From positions 1,612,001 to 1,676,000 of the forward strand of contig NZ_PEFE01000001.1 of assembly GCF_002754315.1 (NCBI RefSeq): a DNA stretch of 64,000 nucleotides. The letters run 5' to 3'. Every line of letters starts with the position of its first letter. The stretch's first letter is position 1. This document shows positions 43,198 to 51,702 of this stretch, piece after piece. Position numbers and translations under genes: made by a program. Source of the DNA: Flavobacterium sp. 11. Lineage in GTDB: Bacteria > Bacteroidota > Bacteroidia > Flavobacteriales > Flavobacteriaceae. Under the pieces are notes generated by a model. It had not been told where the DNA came from and ran no database searches. It was given only the letters and a program-made list of their open reading frames with translations.

Positions 43198-44013
43198 CTA
43201 CCAATCTCCGCCAGATCCACCGCCAGAGAAACCTCCGCCACCAAATCCTCCGCCGAAACCGCCTCCGCCAAATCCACCACCAGATGAACCTCCACCGAAA
43301 CCACCTCCGCCACTGTTTCTTCCAAGACTGCTTAGAATAATGACATCCAATAAACTTGGGCCAATACCGCCGCCTCTGTTACCGGAATTTCCGCCACCGC
43401 CTTTGTTTCGGGATATCAATACCAGTATAATGATGACAATAACGATTAAGGGTAAAATGGGGAATCCTTTATCTTTGGTTGTCTTTTTTATTCGCTCTCC
43501 TTTGTATTTTCCTTTGAAAACATCAAATAAAGCATCCGTTCCTTTATCGAGTCCTTTGTAATAACTTCCTGCTTTAAATTCAGGAATAATAATGTTTCGT
43601 GTAATTTCTCCACCAATACCGGCAGTCAATCGATCTTCAAGGCCATATCCTGGTGAAATCCATATTTTTCTTTCGGCTTTTGCCAATAAAATAAGTACAC
43701 CATTATCGTTTTTTGCAGTCCCACCAATTCCCCAAGCATGTCCCCATTTTGGAGTAAGGATACCAATATCTTCTCCTTTAAGGCTTTCTATGGTAATCAC
43801 CACAATTTGAGTAGTAGTAGAATCTGAATATTTAATTAGTTTTTCTTCTAATTGTGCTTTTTCTGTTGCGCTTAGAACATTAGCATAATCATAAACAGAA
43901 GTTTGTAAAGTTGGTTTTTCAGGAATGGTAAATTGCGCAAAACCAATTTGTGTTAATAGCAAACATACAAACAGCTTCAGGGAAATTAGGGTACTCTTTT
44001 TTTGTAATAGCAT
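43198..44013 (-). CDS. TPM-domain membrane protein with Gly-rich tail
   Basis: A 271-residue exported membrane protein. Signal peptide 1-26 (ending GFAQ); a TPM domain (about 30-165) with YDYANVLSATEKAQLEEKL, QIVVITIESLKGEDI and PGYGLEDRLTAG; one membrane helix (about 186-202, PILPLIVIVIIILVLI); then a glycine/serine-rich C-terminal tail of about 65 residues ending GGSGGDW. The layout is like YgcG-type proteins. It overlaps the preceding TPM gene by one base (TAATG), which implies coupled translation. Together with LemA it forms an operon typical of envelope stress or photosystem-II-repair-like TPM clusters. Confidence 0.85.
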   Translation of the reverse strand: MLLQKKSTLISLKLFVCLLLTQIGFAQFTIPEKPTLQTSVYDYANVLSATEKAQLEEKLIKYSDSTTTQIVVITIESLKGEDIGILTPKWGHAWGIGGTAKNDNGVLILLAKAERKIWISPGYGLEDRLTAGIGGEITRNIIIPEFKAGSYYKGLDKGTDALFDVFKGKYKGERIKKTTKDKGFPILPLIVIVIIILVLISRNKGGGGNSGNRGGGIGPSLLDVIILSSLGRNSGGGGFGGGSSGGGFGGGGFGGGFGGGGFSGGGSGGDW

Positions 44014-44450
44014 TATCCTCTAGATATTTCGTTTGATAATTCATTTGTATCGCCTTCTTGCCAAGGGAAATATTTTTGCAATTGTTCGCCTGCTCTGGCA
44101 ATTCCATCAACAAGACCTTGCTTGAAATCTCCTTTTTTGAACTCTGCTACCATAATGTCTCGGGTACAATTCCAAAAATCATCTTGTACGACATCATTAA
44201 TACCTTTATCACCACAAATTACAAAATGCCTGTCTTCTACCGCTAAGTAAATCAAAACACCATTTTGGAGCTCAGTTTCATCCATTTTCAGTTCATGAAA
44301 AACTTCCAAGGCGCGATCATACGCATCCAAGGAAGTAGTTTTTTCTATGTGAACTCTAATCTCGCCAGAAGTATTTTTTTCAGCCATACGAATAGCTTCA
44401 ACAATTTCTTGTTCTTCTTCTTTGGTTAAAAAATCTTCTACTTTTGACAT
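44013..44450 (-). CDS. cytoplasmic TPM-domain protein
   Basis: A 145-residue TPM-domain protein without a signal peptide: EIVEAIRMAEKNTSGEIRVHIE (about 15-36), ALEVFHELKM, GVLIYLAVEDRHFVICGDKGI and FKQGLVDGIARAGEQLQKYFP. It is the soluble counterpart of the next gene, with which it shares a one-base TAATG overlap. LemA is upstream with an 83-base spacer holding a hairpin. The function of this pairing is not established. Confidence 0.82.
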   Translation of the reverse strand: MSKVEDFLTKEEEQEIVEAIRMAEKNTSGEIRVHIEKTTSLDAYDRALEVFHELKMDETELQNGVLIYLAVEDRHFVICGDKGINDVVQDDFWNCTRDIMVAEFKKGDFKQGLVDGIARAGEQLQKYFPWQEGDTNELSNEISRG

Positions 44451-44491
44451 TGAAATATTTTAAAGGTTGTTTCTTGAATTTAAATTTGATT

Positions 44492-44524
44492 TATTTAGAC
44501 TTCTAAAAAGCTAGAAGTCTAAAT
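44492..44524 (-). promoter_or_regulatory. hairpin between lemA and the TPM genes
   Basis: Plus strand ATTTAGACTTCTA-AAAAGC-TAGAAGTCTAAAT, a perfect 13-bp stem just after the lemA stop. It has no good T run, so it may attenuate or stabilise the mRNA rather than stop transcription. Confidence 0.55.
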
Positions 44525-44533
44525 AATCTAACT

Positions 44534-45121
44534 TTAGAATTTTACTTCAACTGGTTTATCAGCACCTTCAACTGCATTAAAGTATGCTTTCTCTTTGAAT
44601 CCAAACAATCCAGCAAATAAGCTGTTTGGGAACGTTTTAATATGAGAGTTATATGGTTTAACAGCTTCGTTGAAACGCGTTCTCGCTGTTAGAATTTGAT
44701 TTTCAGTACTAGCCAATTCGTCTTGTAATTTCAAGAAATTTTGGTTGGCTTTCAATTCAGGATATGCTTCAACAGTTACTAATAATCGAGACAATGAACT
44801 GCTCACACCGCTTTGTGCTTTGTTGAATTCAGCTAATTGTTCCGGAGTAATATTTGCTGGATCAATTTTTACAGAAGTAGCTTTAGAACGTGCTTCGATA
44901 ACTGCTGTCAACGTGCTTTTTTCAAAGTCAGCGGCACCTTTTACTGTATTTACTAAATTTCCAATAAGGTCATTTCTTCTTTGATACGCCGTTTGAACAT
45001 CACCCCAAGATTGTTCTACATTTTGGTTTAAAGTTACTGCAGTATTGTTAATTCCTTTAACCCAGCTGTAAATTACAAAAATTACAACTGCTCCGATAAT
45101 CCAAGGCAAAAATCTTTTCAT
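44534..45121 (-). CDS. lemA: LemA family protein
   Basis: A 195-residue protein with an N-terminal membrane anchor (about 5-20, PWIIGAVVIFVIYSWV) and a helical periplasmic domain: NQNVEQSWGDVQTAYQRRND (about 33-52), LIGNLVNTVKGAADFE, VEAYPELKANQNFLKLQDEL and the conserved STENQILTARTRFNEAVKPYN, then FPNSLFAGLFGF. First gene of the lemA-TPM-TPM operon, a conserved association. No enzymatic function is known for LemA. Confidence 0.92.
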   Translation of the reverse strand: MKRFLPWIIGAVVIFVIYSWVKGINNTAVTLNQNVEQSWGDVQTAYQRRNDLIGNLVNTVKGAADFEKSTLTAVIEARSKATSVKIDPANITPEQLAEFNKAQSGVSSSLSRLLVTVEAYPELKANQNFLKLQDELASTENQILTARTRFNEAVKPYNSHIKTFPNSLFAGLFGFKEKAYFNAVEGADKPVEVKF

Positions 45122-45188
45122 GTTTATTTAATTTAAGTTTATTGTTTAATTGTTTAAAAATTTCAATCGATAAGTAGTCTTATAATGA

Positions 45189-45521
45189 CTACAATTCGTT
45201 TTTTATATTTGTTAATTGTGTGCGTATCGTTTCTAATTTTCGAATAATATCAAATTTATCCAACGTTTTTTTCTGTCCTTCTTTCAAATGGGTTTTGGCA
45301 CCTTCCAGCGTAAAACCTCTTTCTTTAACCAAATGATAGATCAGTTGTAAATTAGTGATATCCTCCGGAGTAAACATTCGATTGCCTTTCGCATTCTTTT
45401 TTGGTTTCAGAATATCAAATTCATTGTCCCAAAAACGAATCAGCGATGCATTCACGTCAAATGCTTTGGCTACTTCGCCAATGCTGTAATATCTTTTATC
45501 TTTAGAAAGCTCAATATGCAT
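45189..45521 (-). CDS. MerR-family transcriptional regulator
   Basis: A 110-residue short MerR-type protein. The winged-helix DNA-binding part is complete (YYSIGEVAKAFDVNASLIRF then WDNEFDILKPKKNAKGNRMF, about 11-50), followed by a dimerisation helix (LQLIYHLVKERGFTLEGAKTHLKE) and a short C-terminal helix. There is no effector-binding domain and no metal cysteines. In flavobacteria this gene usually lies next to the M23 peptidase and alaS, as here. Target unknown. Confidence 0.85.
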   Translation of the reverse strand: MHIELSKDKRYYSIGEVAKAFDVNASLIRFWDNEFDILKPKKNAKGNRMFTPEDITNLQLIYHLVKERGFTLEGAKTHLKEGQKKTLDKFDIIRKLETIRTQLTNIKNEL

Positions 45522-45595
45522 GTTTCTTTTATTTGACTTTTAATTCTGCAACCTGTAGACTTTTTTCTCCTACACCTGATTACTTTTCAGGAGCA

Positions 45596-46573
45596 TTAAT
45601 CTAATGATTGATTCTCTTGATTTGCTAATTGTGCAATCACAACATATTCTACAGCCGAAATATTTCCGTAATAAAAATTAAGCGGATTCACCACTTTTTT
45701 ATCCTTGTGAACCTCATAATGCAAGTGCGGTCCTTCGGATCTTCCCGTGCTTCCTACATAACCTATAATGTCGCCTCGTTTTACACGTTGTCCTGCTCTC
45801 GCTTTATATTTGCTCAGATGCGCGTATAAAGTTTCGTATCCAAATCCATGCCGAATAACAATATGATTTCCATATCCTGAGGCAGTATTGTCCGCTTTTG
45901 CTACAACTCCGTCGCCTGTGGCATAAATTGGAGAGCCTGTTTTAGCTGTAAAATCCATGCCTTCATGCATCTTCCTTGCTTTTGTAAAAGGATCCGTTCG
46001 GTATCCAAAACCAGATGCCATTTGCTTTAAATTTTCATTTCGTACTGGCTGAATGGCAGGAATAGCTGACAAAAAATCACTTTTGGCTTCTGCCAATTTC
46101 AAAATCGCATCCAATGATTTCGACTGAATCGCTAATTCCTTGCTAAGGACATCAATTCTTTTTGTGGTATTGATTACCAACTGGGAATTGTCATAACCTT
46201 CTAGTGTTTTATACCTGCTTATTCCCGGTAATCCCGCTTTTCGAATAGAATCCGGAATCGCTGATTTGTTGAAATACACACGATATAAATTATTATCTCG
46301 ATTTTCAATAGCTTCAATAACGCCATTTACCTGATCCATTTTTTTGTTCAGCAGCGCATAATTCAATCTCAAATTTTCAATTTCACGCGCTTGCAAACGG
46401 TCTTTCGGCGTTTCAAAATAAGGAGTGTTCAATAAAACAATGAAACTCAAAAAACCAAACAATGCCGATGCCAATAAAAACAGAATAATAACACCAAGTT
46501 TTCTTCTTTTTCGTGTTTTTATTTTTCTATAGGCTAGATTTTCGGAATCGTAATAATATTTTACTTTCGACAT
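45596..46573 (-). CDS. M23 family metallopeptidase, membrane anchored
   Basis: A 325-residue LytM/M23 zinc peptidase likely acting on peptidoglycan crosslinks. A membrane helix (about 26-48, VIILFLLASALFGFLSFIV) anchors it in the inner membrane; a coiled-coil segment (about 60-100) follows. The catalytic domain has GFGYRTDPFTKARKMHEGMD (zinc His and Asp) near 188-208 and GRSEGPHLHYEVH near 273-285 (His-x-His). All metal residues are present, so it should be active. Opposite strand to alaS; a TAAATTTG box is at 46619-46626. Confidence 0.9.
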   Translation of the reverse strand: MSKVKYYYDSENLAYRKIKTRKRRKLGVIILFLLASALFGFLSFIVLLNTPYFETPKDRLQAREIENLRLNYALLNKKMDQVNGVIEAIENRDNNLYRVYFNKSAIPDSIRKAGLPGISRYKTLEGYDNSQLVINTTKRIDVLSKELAIQSKSLDAILKLAEAKSDFLSAIPAIQPVRNENLKQMASGFGYRTDPFTKARKMHEGMDFTAKTGSPIYATGDGVVAKADNTASGYGNHIVIRHGFGYETLYAHLSKYKARAGQRVKRGDIIGYVGSTGRSEGPHLHYEVHKDKKVVNPLNFYYGNISAVEYVVIAQLANQENQSLD

Positions 46574-46587
46574 ATTTTAAAATACCC

Positions 46588-46595
46588 TATTTTTG
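46588..46595 (+). promoter_or_regulatory. possible -7 promoter box of alaS
   Basis: TATTTTTG on the plus strand, 321 bases before the alaS ATG. If used, the mRNA leader would span repeat copy C. Confidence 0.3.
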
Positions 46596-46682
46596 CACAC
46601 TGTAAAAGGTTAGACGAACAAATTTAATAAATGTTTCATTTGTTACACCCTTTTTTCAATAATAAATAAAATAATGTGCCTA

Positions 46683-46832
46683 TTCCAGCTATTCGTTACA
46701 AGTTCTCGTTTATAAATCTTTTTTTCTAATGAGCCAGCAGGAGCTTATCCCGAGACTTCGGGAGTCGCTCTGCCATCTCAAGAAAAAATAAATCTATAAA
46801 TCTCGAAGCTTTTCACTGCTATCTGGGGCAAA
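46683..46832. repeat. dispersed hairpin repeat, copy C
   Basis: Upstream of alaS. Edge blocks CCAGCTATTCGTTACAAG and AAGCTTTTCACTGCTATC match other copies. The inner module GCAGGAGCTT...GTCGCTCTGC is shared with copy D, and CCCGAGACTTCGGGAG forms its own tight hairpin. The 343-base gap 46574-46916 holds this, an AT-rich short-repeat stretch and no gene. Confidence 0.65.
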
Positions 46833-46844
46833 AAATGTTGATTT

Positions 46845-46911
46845 GATTATTTGGTCATTCGTTTATGCGACACAGCCGATTAACCAAATTAACAAATAAC
46901 CGAACAAACAA
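46845..46911. repeat. degenerate AACAAATAACCGAA repeat stretch
   Basis: Just ahead of alaS: TTATTTGGTCATTCGTTTAT and TTAACAAATAACCGAACAAA, an inverted pair of the same degenerate unit seen at 9684-9720, 11340-11398 and 52022-52058. Confidence 0.35.
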
Positions 46912-46916
46912 TAAAA

Positions 46917-49553
46917 ATGAAATCACAAGACGTACGTAAACAATTTCTGGATTTTTTTGCATCAAATGGACACTTAATCGTTCCATCGGCACCCATAGTT
47001 CTAAAGGATGATCCAACACTGATGTTCAACAACTCAGGAATGGCGCAGTTCAAAGAATATTTTCTGGGGAACGGAACTCCAAAAAGCACCAGAATTGCCG
47101 ATACGCAAAAATGTCTTCGTGTTTCAGGAAAACATAATGACTTAGAAGATGTAGGTTTTGATACGTATCACCACACCATGTTTGAAATGTTGGGGAACTG
47201 GTCTTTTGGTGATTATTTCAAAAAAGAAGCCATCAACTGGGCTTGGCAACTTTTGACAGAAGTGTATAAAATTCCAAAAGAAAACTTATATGTTTCCGTT
47301 TTCGAAGGAAATCCGGATGAAAACGTACCGTTCGATCAGGAAGCTTGGGACATTTGGAAGGAATTGATCGATGAAGACCGAATCATTCTTGGAAACAAGA
47401 AAGACAACTTCTGGGAAATGGGAGATCAAGGTCCGTGTGGTCCATGTTCAGAAATTCACGTTGACATTCGTTCTGCAGAAGAAAAAGCTTTAGTTTCAGG
47501 AAAAAATTTGGTAAACAATGACCATCCGCAAGTTGTGGAAATCTGGAACAATGTATTTATGGAGTTCAACCGTAAAGCCGATGGTTCTTTAGAAAAACTG
47601 CCTGCAAAACACGTTGATACCGGAATGGGATTTGAGCGTTTGTGTATGGCATTGCAAGGAAAAACTTCGAATTATGATACCGATGTTTTTACGCCACTTA
47701 TTGAAAAGGTAGAGCAAATTACAGGATTAAAATACACTTCAAACGAAGTTTTAAATATCAGCGAAGAGCAAAACAAAACCAATATTGCTATTCGTGTAGT
47801 AGTTGATCACGTTCGCGCGGTAGCTTTTGCTATTGCCGACGGACAATTGCCCTCAAACACAGGAGCTGGTTACGTAATTCGTAGAATTTTACGTCGTGCA
47901 ATTCGTTACGGATTTACGTTCTTGAACACCAAAGAACCTTTCATCAATCAATTGGTTGCTGTTTTGGCGAATCAAATGGGGGAATTTTTCCCGGAAATCA
48001 AATCGCAACAACAATTGGTTACCAATGTGATTCGTGAAGAAGAAGCTTCTTTCTTGAGAACATTAGACCAAGGATTACAATTATTAGAAAATGTAGTTGC
48101 CGAAACTAAAGGTTCAACTGTTTCTGGAACAAAAGCATTTGAATTATACGATACTTTCGGATTTCCAATTGACTTAACTGCATTGATTCTTAGAGAAAAA
48201 GGATTCGAACTGGACGAAGCTGGTTTTAATGCTGCTATGCAAGAACAAAAAAATCGTTCCCGTGCAGCATCAGAAGTTTCTACCGAAGACTGGTCAGTGT
48301 TGATTCCTGGAAATGTAGAAACATTTGTAGGGTATGATCAATCAGAAAGTGACGTGAAAATCACTCGTATCCGTAAAGTTGACAGTAAAAAAGATGGTGT
48401 TTTATACCAAATTGTTTTAGATAATACGCCATTCTATCCAGAAGGTGGAGGTCAAGTGGGTGATAAAGGAACGTTGGTTTCGGCAAATGAAACCATAGAA
48501 ATCATCGACACTAAAAAGGAAAATAATCTGATTTTGCATTTTGCAAAAAAATTACCGGAAAATGTAAATGCTGGTTTTGTGGCTAAAGTAAATCAGGATT
48601 TGAGAAGTTTGTCTTCCAGAAATCACTCGGCTACTCACTTGATGCACCAAGCCTTGAGAAGTATTCTTGGAACGCACGTAGAACAAAAAGGATCTTTAGT
48701 AAATCCAAACTATTTGCGTTTTGACTTTTCGCATTTTGCTAAAATGACTGAAGCTGAATTGCAACAAGTGGAAGATTTTGTAAATGCAAGAATTCAAGAG
48801 CAATTACCTCTTATTGAAAGACGAAATATTCCTTTTGCACAAGCGGTTCAAGAAGGAGCGATGGCGCTTTTTGGAGAGAAATATGGTGATGAGGTTCGTG
48901 CGATTAAATTTGGCGAAAGCATGGAATTATGCGGAGGAATCCACGTGAAAAACACAGCTGAAATCTGGCATTTCAAAATCGTTTCTGAAGGAGCGGTTGC
49001 TGCGGGAATTCGTCGTATTGAAGCCATTACAAGTGATGCGGTAAAAGCACATTTCGCATCGTATGAAAGCACATTGAATGAAGTAAAAACAGCCTTGAAA
49101 AATCCTCAGGATATTTTGAAAGCCGTTCATTCGATGCAAGAAGAAAATGCAAAATTGTCCAAACAAATCGAGGCTTTGGTAAAAGATAAAGTTAAAAATT
49201 TGAAAGCGAGTTTAATTGCTGAAATACAGGAAATAAACGGTGTTCAATTCTTAGCTAAACAGGTCGATTTGAATCCAGAAGGAGCAAAAGATTTGGCTTA
49301 TGAATTGGGGAATTTAGGGAATAATGTATTTTTGGTTTTAGCTACAGCCGATGAAGAAAAACCAATGTTAACTTGTTATGTTTCTAAAGAATTAGTCGCG
49401 GAGAAAAACCTAAATGCTGGACAAGTTGTTCGTGAATTGGGTAAATTTATCCAAGGTGGCGGTGGTGGACAACCGTTTTTTGCAACAGCAGGAGGGAAGA
49501 ATGTCGCAGGAATTCAGCAAGCTTTAGAAAAAGCAATTGAGTTTGTAAAGTAG
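46917..49553 (+). CDS. alaS: alanine-tRNA ligase
   Basis: A class II aminoacyl-tRNA synthetase for alanine. Catalytic domain at about 1-250 ([51 protein letters not shown]), tRNA-binding middle, editing domain with zinc residues ([15 protein letters not shown] about 562-576; [15 protein letters not shown] about 663-677) and C-terminal C-Ala/DHHA1 domain (about 735-878, [18 protein letters not shown]). 878 residues, full length. ATG 46917 begins [11 protein letters not shown] as usual. Preceded by a 343-base gap with repeats; followed by a strong terminator. Confidence 0.98.
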   Translation: MKSQDVRKQFLDFFASNGHLIVPSAPIVLKDDPTLMFNNSGMAQFKEYFLGNGTPKSTRIADTQKCLRVSGKHNDLEDVGFDTYHHTMFEMLGNWSFGDYFKKEAINWAWQLLTEVYKIPKENLYVSVFEGNPDENVPFDQEAWDIWKELIDEDRIILGNKKDNFWEMGDQGPCGPCSEIHVDIRSAEEKALVSGKNLVNNDHPQVVEIWNNVFMEFNRKADGSLEKLPAKHVDTGMGFERLCMALQGKTSNYDTDVFTPLIEKVEQITGLKYTSNEVLNISEEQNKTNIAIRVVVDHVRAVAFAIADGQLPSNTGAGYVIRRILRRAIRYGFTFLNTKEPFINQLVAVLANQMGEFFPEIKSQQQLVTNVIREEEASFLRTLDQGLQLLENVVAETKGSTVSGTKAFELYDTFGFPIDLTALILREKGFELDEAGFNAAMQEQKNRSRAASEVSTEDWSVLIPGNVETFVGYDQSESDVKITRIRKVDSKKDGVLYQIVLDNTPFYPEGGGQVGDKGTLVSANETIEIIDTKKENNLILHFAKKLPENVNAGFVAKVNQDLRSLSSRNHSATHLMHQALRSILGTHVEQKGSLVNPNYLRFDFSHFAKMTEAELQQVEDFVNARIQEQLPLIERRNIPFAQAVQEGAMALFGEKYGDEVRAIKFGESMELCGGIHVKNTAEIWHFKIVSEGAVAAGIRRIEAITSDAVKAHFASYESTLNEVKTALKNPQDILKAVHSMQEENAKLSKQIEALVKDKVKNLKASLIAEIQEINGVQFLAKQVDLNPEGAKDLAYELGNLGNNVFLVLATADEEKPMLTCYVSKELVAEKNLNAGQVVRELGKFIQGGGGGQPFFATAGGKNVAGIQQALEKAIEFVK

Positions 49554-49577
49554 AACCAAATTTATAATTTATAATAG

Positions 49578-49619
49578 AAACCCTTTTAGGACAGATGTTC
49601 TAAAAGGGTTTGTTTTTTG
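49578..49619 (+). terminator. terminator of alaS
   Basis: AAACCCTTTTAG-GACAGATGTT-CTAAAAGGGTTT, a perfect 12-bp stem, then TGTTTTTTG. Confidence 0.8.
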
Positions 49620-49711
49620 TTTAATACCTTATTTTATAGTATTTGCGTGACGTTACAATTAGATTTGAAAATAGTAGTTTAACCGAAATATAGGGATTGT
49701 AGCGATGAATA

Positions 49712-49742
49712 TTGTAGCTTTTATTTTATTTTTCTAGGTTTG
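49712..49742 (+). promoter_or_regulatory. promoter of the first lipoprotein gene
   Basis: TTG at 49712-49714, 20 bases, then TAGGTTTG (49735-49742), a good Bacteroidota promoter. The leader is about 48 bases. Confidence 0.55.
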
Positions 49743-49795
49743 AATGATGTAGCGCTAAAACCTTAGATAAAGGCGAATACGATTTATTTAATATA

Positions 49796-50575
49796 ATGAA
49801 AAAGACAAAAAACATATTTTTGGTATTATCAATTTTTGTAATGACACTTTGTTCGTGTTCAAATGATAATGACGATAGTGTAAAATTGCTAAAAAAAGTT
49901 GTTGAGACTTCAGCGCAAGGAACTTCAGAAACAATGTTGTTTGCTTATAATGGAACTGAAATAGTTCGTATTGATGGTGCTCAGAAGCGTACTGATTTTA
50001 CGTATACCGATGGTTTAATAACGAAAACTGTAGTGCTAAATAAAACAAATCAACAAAGTGAGACTATTGAATACAGTTATCTTGAAGGAAAATTGGTTGA
50101 AGTTGAATCTTTAGGTAATTTCAGAATAAAATACAGTCATAATTCAGATAAGACCGTTTCTTATCAAAAATTCACGATTGGTTCAGGAAATCAGGAGGTA
50201 AAAGAATTTCACGGAATATTGTATTTTGAAAATGAAAATTTGATTAAAGAGGAAAGAGTTTTAGATACTACGCCAGTAGGAATAACTTCAAGTGAGAGTA
50301 TAACTTTTGACTATGATGCTAAAAATAATCCGTTGTTTAATATCTTAGGATATAAGAAATTATTAGACTATATGGAGACCATATCCTCTAATAACAGTTT
50401 AATAAATACAGTAATTGCAACTACTACAAATGGAGATCAAGTATTATCGTTAGCTAATTTTTACAAAAGTTCCTTTAAATATGATTCTGAGAATTATCCA
50501 ACAGAACAGGTTTCGGAAACAGCACTTTTTGCTAATGGAAATAGAGGATATCTGAAAACACAATACTTCTACTAG
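49796..50575 (+). CDS. lipoprotein of unknown function, paralog 1
   Basis: A 259-residue lipoprotein: signal MKKTKNIFLVLSIFVMTLCS with the lipid-anchored Cys21 (LCSCSND). The residues after Cys (SNDNDDS) are acidic, like the surface-export signal of Bacteroidota lipoproteins. The body is a run of beta-strands of YD-repeat/DUF4595-like character (TMLFAYNGTEIVRIDG, DFTYTDGLITKTVVL, IEYSYLEGKLVEVESL), ending KTQYFY. It is paralogous to the next gene: both share the opening (K-KVVE / K-KIIE), a NP..LG. segment and the C-terminal Y-P-E pattern. Each has its own terminator. Function unknown. Confidence 0.75.
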   Translation: MKKTKNIFLVLSIFVMTLCSCSNDNDDSVKLLKKVVETSAQGTSETMLFAYNGTEIVRIDGAQKRTDFTYTDGLITKTVVLNKTNQQSETIEYSYLEGKLVEVESLGNFRIKYSHNSDKTVSYQKFTIGSGNQEVKEFHGILYFENENLIKEERVLDTTPVGITSSESITFDYDAKNNPLFNILGYKKLLDYMETISSNNSLINTVIATTTNGDQVLSLANFYKSSFKYDSENYPTEQVSETALFANGNRGYLKTQYFY

Positions 50576-50612
50576 TGTAAGAAATACTCACTGATACTTC
50601 CAGACATAAATC

Positions 50613-50653
50613 AAAACTCAAATATCGAATTAAAAAGATATTTGAGTTTTTTT
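50613..50653 (+). terminator. terminator of lipoprotein paralog 1
   Basis: AAAACTCAAATATC and GATATTTGAGTTTT flank a 10-base loop, then TTT; a perfect 14-bp stem. Confidence 0.8.
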
Positions 50654-50710
50654 ATACAATTAATAGTGTTAAATTATTTTTTATAGTTTAATTTTATTAA
50701 AAATTATAAT

Positions 50711-51568
50711 ATGAAAAAAATAACTTTAATCTTAAGTGTTTTGATGCTAGTGTCATCATGTTCAAGTGATAGTAGTAGTGAAAGTGATACACCTGTAACG
50801 CCATCATCAATACTCGTCAAAAAAATTATTGAATTAGATAAGGATGGAAAAGAAATGAGCACGACTGATTTTGTTTACAACGGGAACAAAATTGTCAGTG
50901 AAGTTATAGCAAAAAAAGATCTTTCGGTAGTTGGGAACATAGGCTTTTTGTATAATTATAAGACTGAATATACTTATACGGGTAATTTAATCACTAGTAT
51001 AAAAGTAAAAAATATTATTGCTAATCAGGATAAACTTGTTCTGAAAACAGATTTTTTGTACGATAGTAACGAAGATTTAATTTCTTCTACCAGAGAACAA
51101 TATTTTGACACGTTTAAAGGTATATTGAGAGTAGTATATGCTAAAATAAATACTAATACAGTTAATTGTAAAATGTATTCCAGTGATTCAAGAGATAATA
51201 TGGAAACACTTGTATGGGAGGGTAAGTTTTCTTTTGATGTAAACAAAAATCTTATTAAATCAGAGTCTTTGGATGCTAGTTTTCTTTTTGGCAGTTTTGA
51301 ATACGATACGAAATCGAATCCTAAAAAGGGTGTTTTAGGTTTAAATAAGATTATGTTTCAAGAGATTCCACCTCTTTATAATGTCTCAGCTTTACAATAT
51401 CATTTACATAAGTTTAATAATGTTTTGAAATCTAATATTTCGGGCTCTTTCCCTAAATTTAATCAATATACGTATAATGCTAATGGATATCCAAGTGAGA
51501 TGAAAGAGTATTATATCTATAATGGAAACAATATTCACGATGTAACTTTTCAATATTTTTATGAATAA
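50711..51568 (+). CDS. lipoprotein of unknown function, paralog 2
   Basis: A 285-residue lipoprotein with signal MKKITLILSVLMLVSSCSSD (lipid Cys17). The next residues, SSDSSSESD, are Ser/acidic and again fit a surface-lipoprotein export signal. The body is beta-rich (TDFVYNGNKIVSEVI, TEYTYTGNLITSIKV, FEYDTKSNPKKGVLG, YTYNANGYPSEMKEY) and ends VTFQYFYE. It lies 135 bases after its paralog with a terminator between, so expression can differ. I do not know a function. Confidence 0.75.
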   Translation: MKKITLILSVLMLVSSCSSDSSSESDTPVTPSSILVKKIIELDKDGKEMSTTDFVYNGNKIVSEVIAKKDLSVVGNIGFLYNYKTEYTYTGNLITSIKVKNIIANQDKLVLKTDFLYDSNEDLISSTREQYFDTFKGILRVVYAKINTNTVNCKMYSSDSRDNMETLVWEGKFSFDVNKNLIKSESLDASFLFGSFEYDTKSNPKKGVLGLNKIMFQEIPPLYNVSALQYHLHKFNNVLKSNISGSFPKFNQYTYNANGYPSEMKEYYIYNGNNIHDVTFQYFYE

Positions 51569-51591
51569 ATTTTTGAGTTTATAGGATTGAT

Positions 51592-51632
51592 AAACCCTTT
51601 CAAAGTTTAAAACTCTGAAAGGGTTTTTTATA
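51592..51632 (+). terminator. terminator of lipoprotein paralog 2
   Basis: AAACCCTTTCA(AAG) and TGAAAGGGTTT around a short loop, then TTTTA; 11-bp stem. Confidence 0.8.
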
Positions 51633-51702
51633 CCAATGAAAAAAGAACTAAACCTCATTTAATTCGCTAAAATTATTCAAATTTGTAGCAAATAAAATAG
51701 CA

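Noticed and set aside
43139..43561. Proline-rich 140-residue plus-strand frame
   Set aside because: It is the antisense shadow of the Gly-rich tail of the TPM protein (Gly codons read as Pro).
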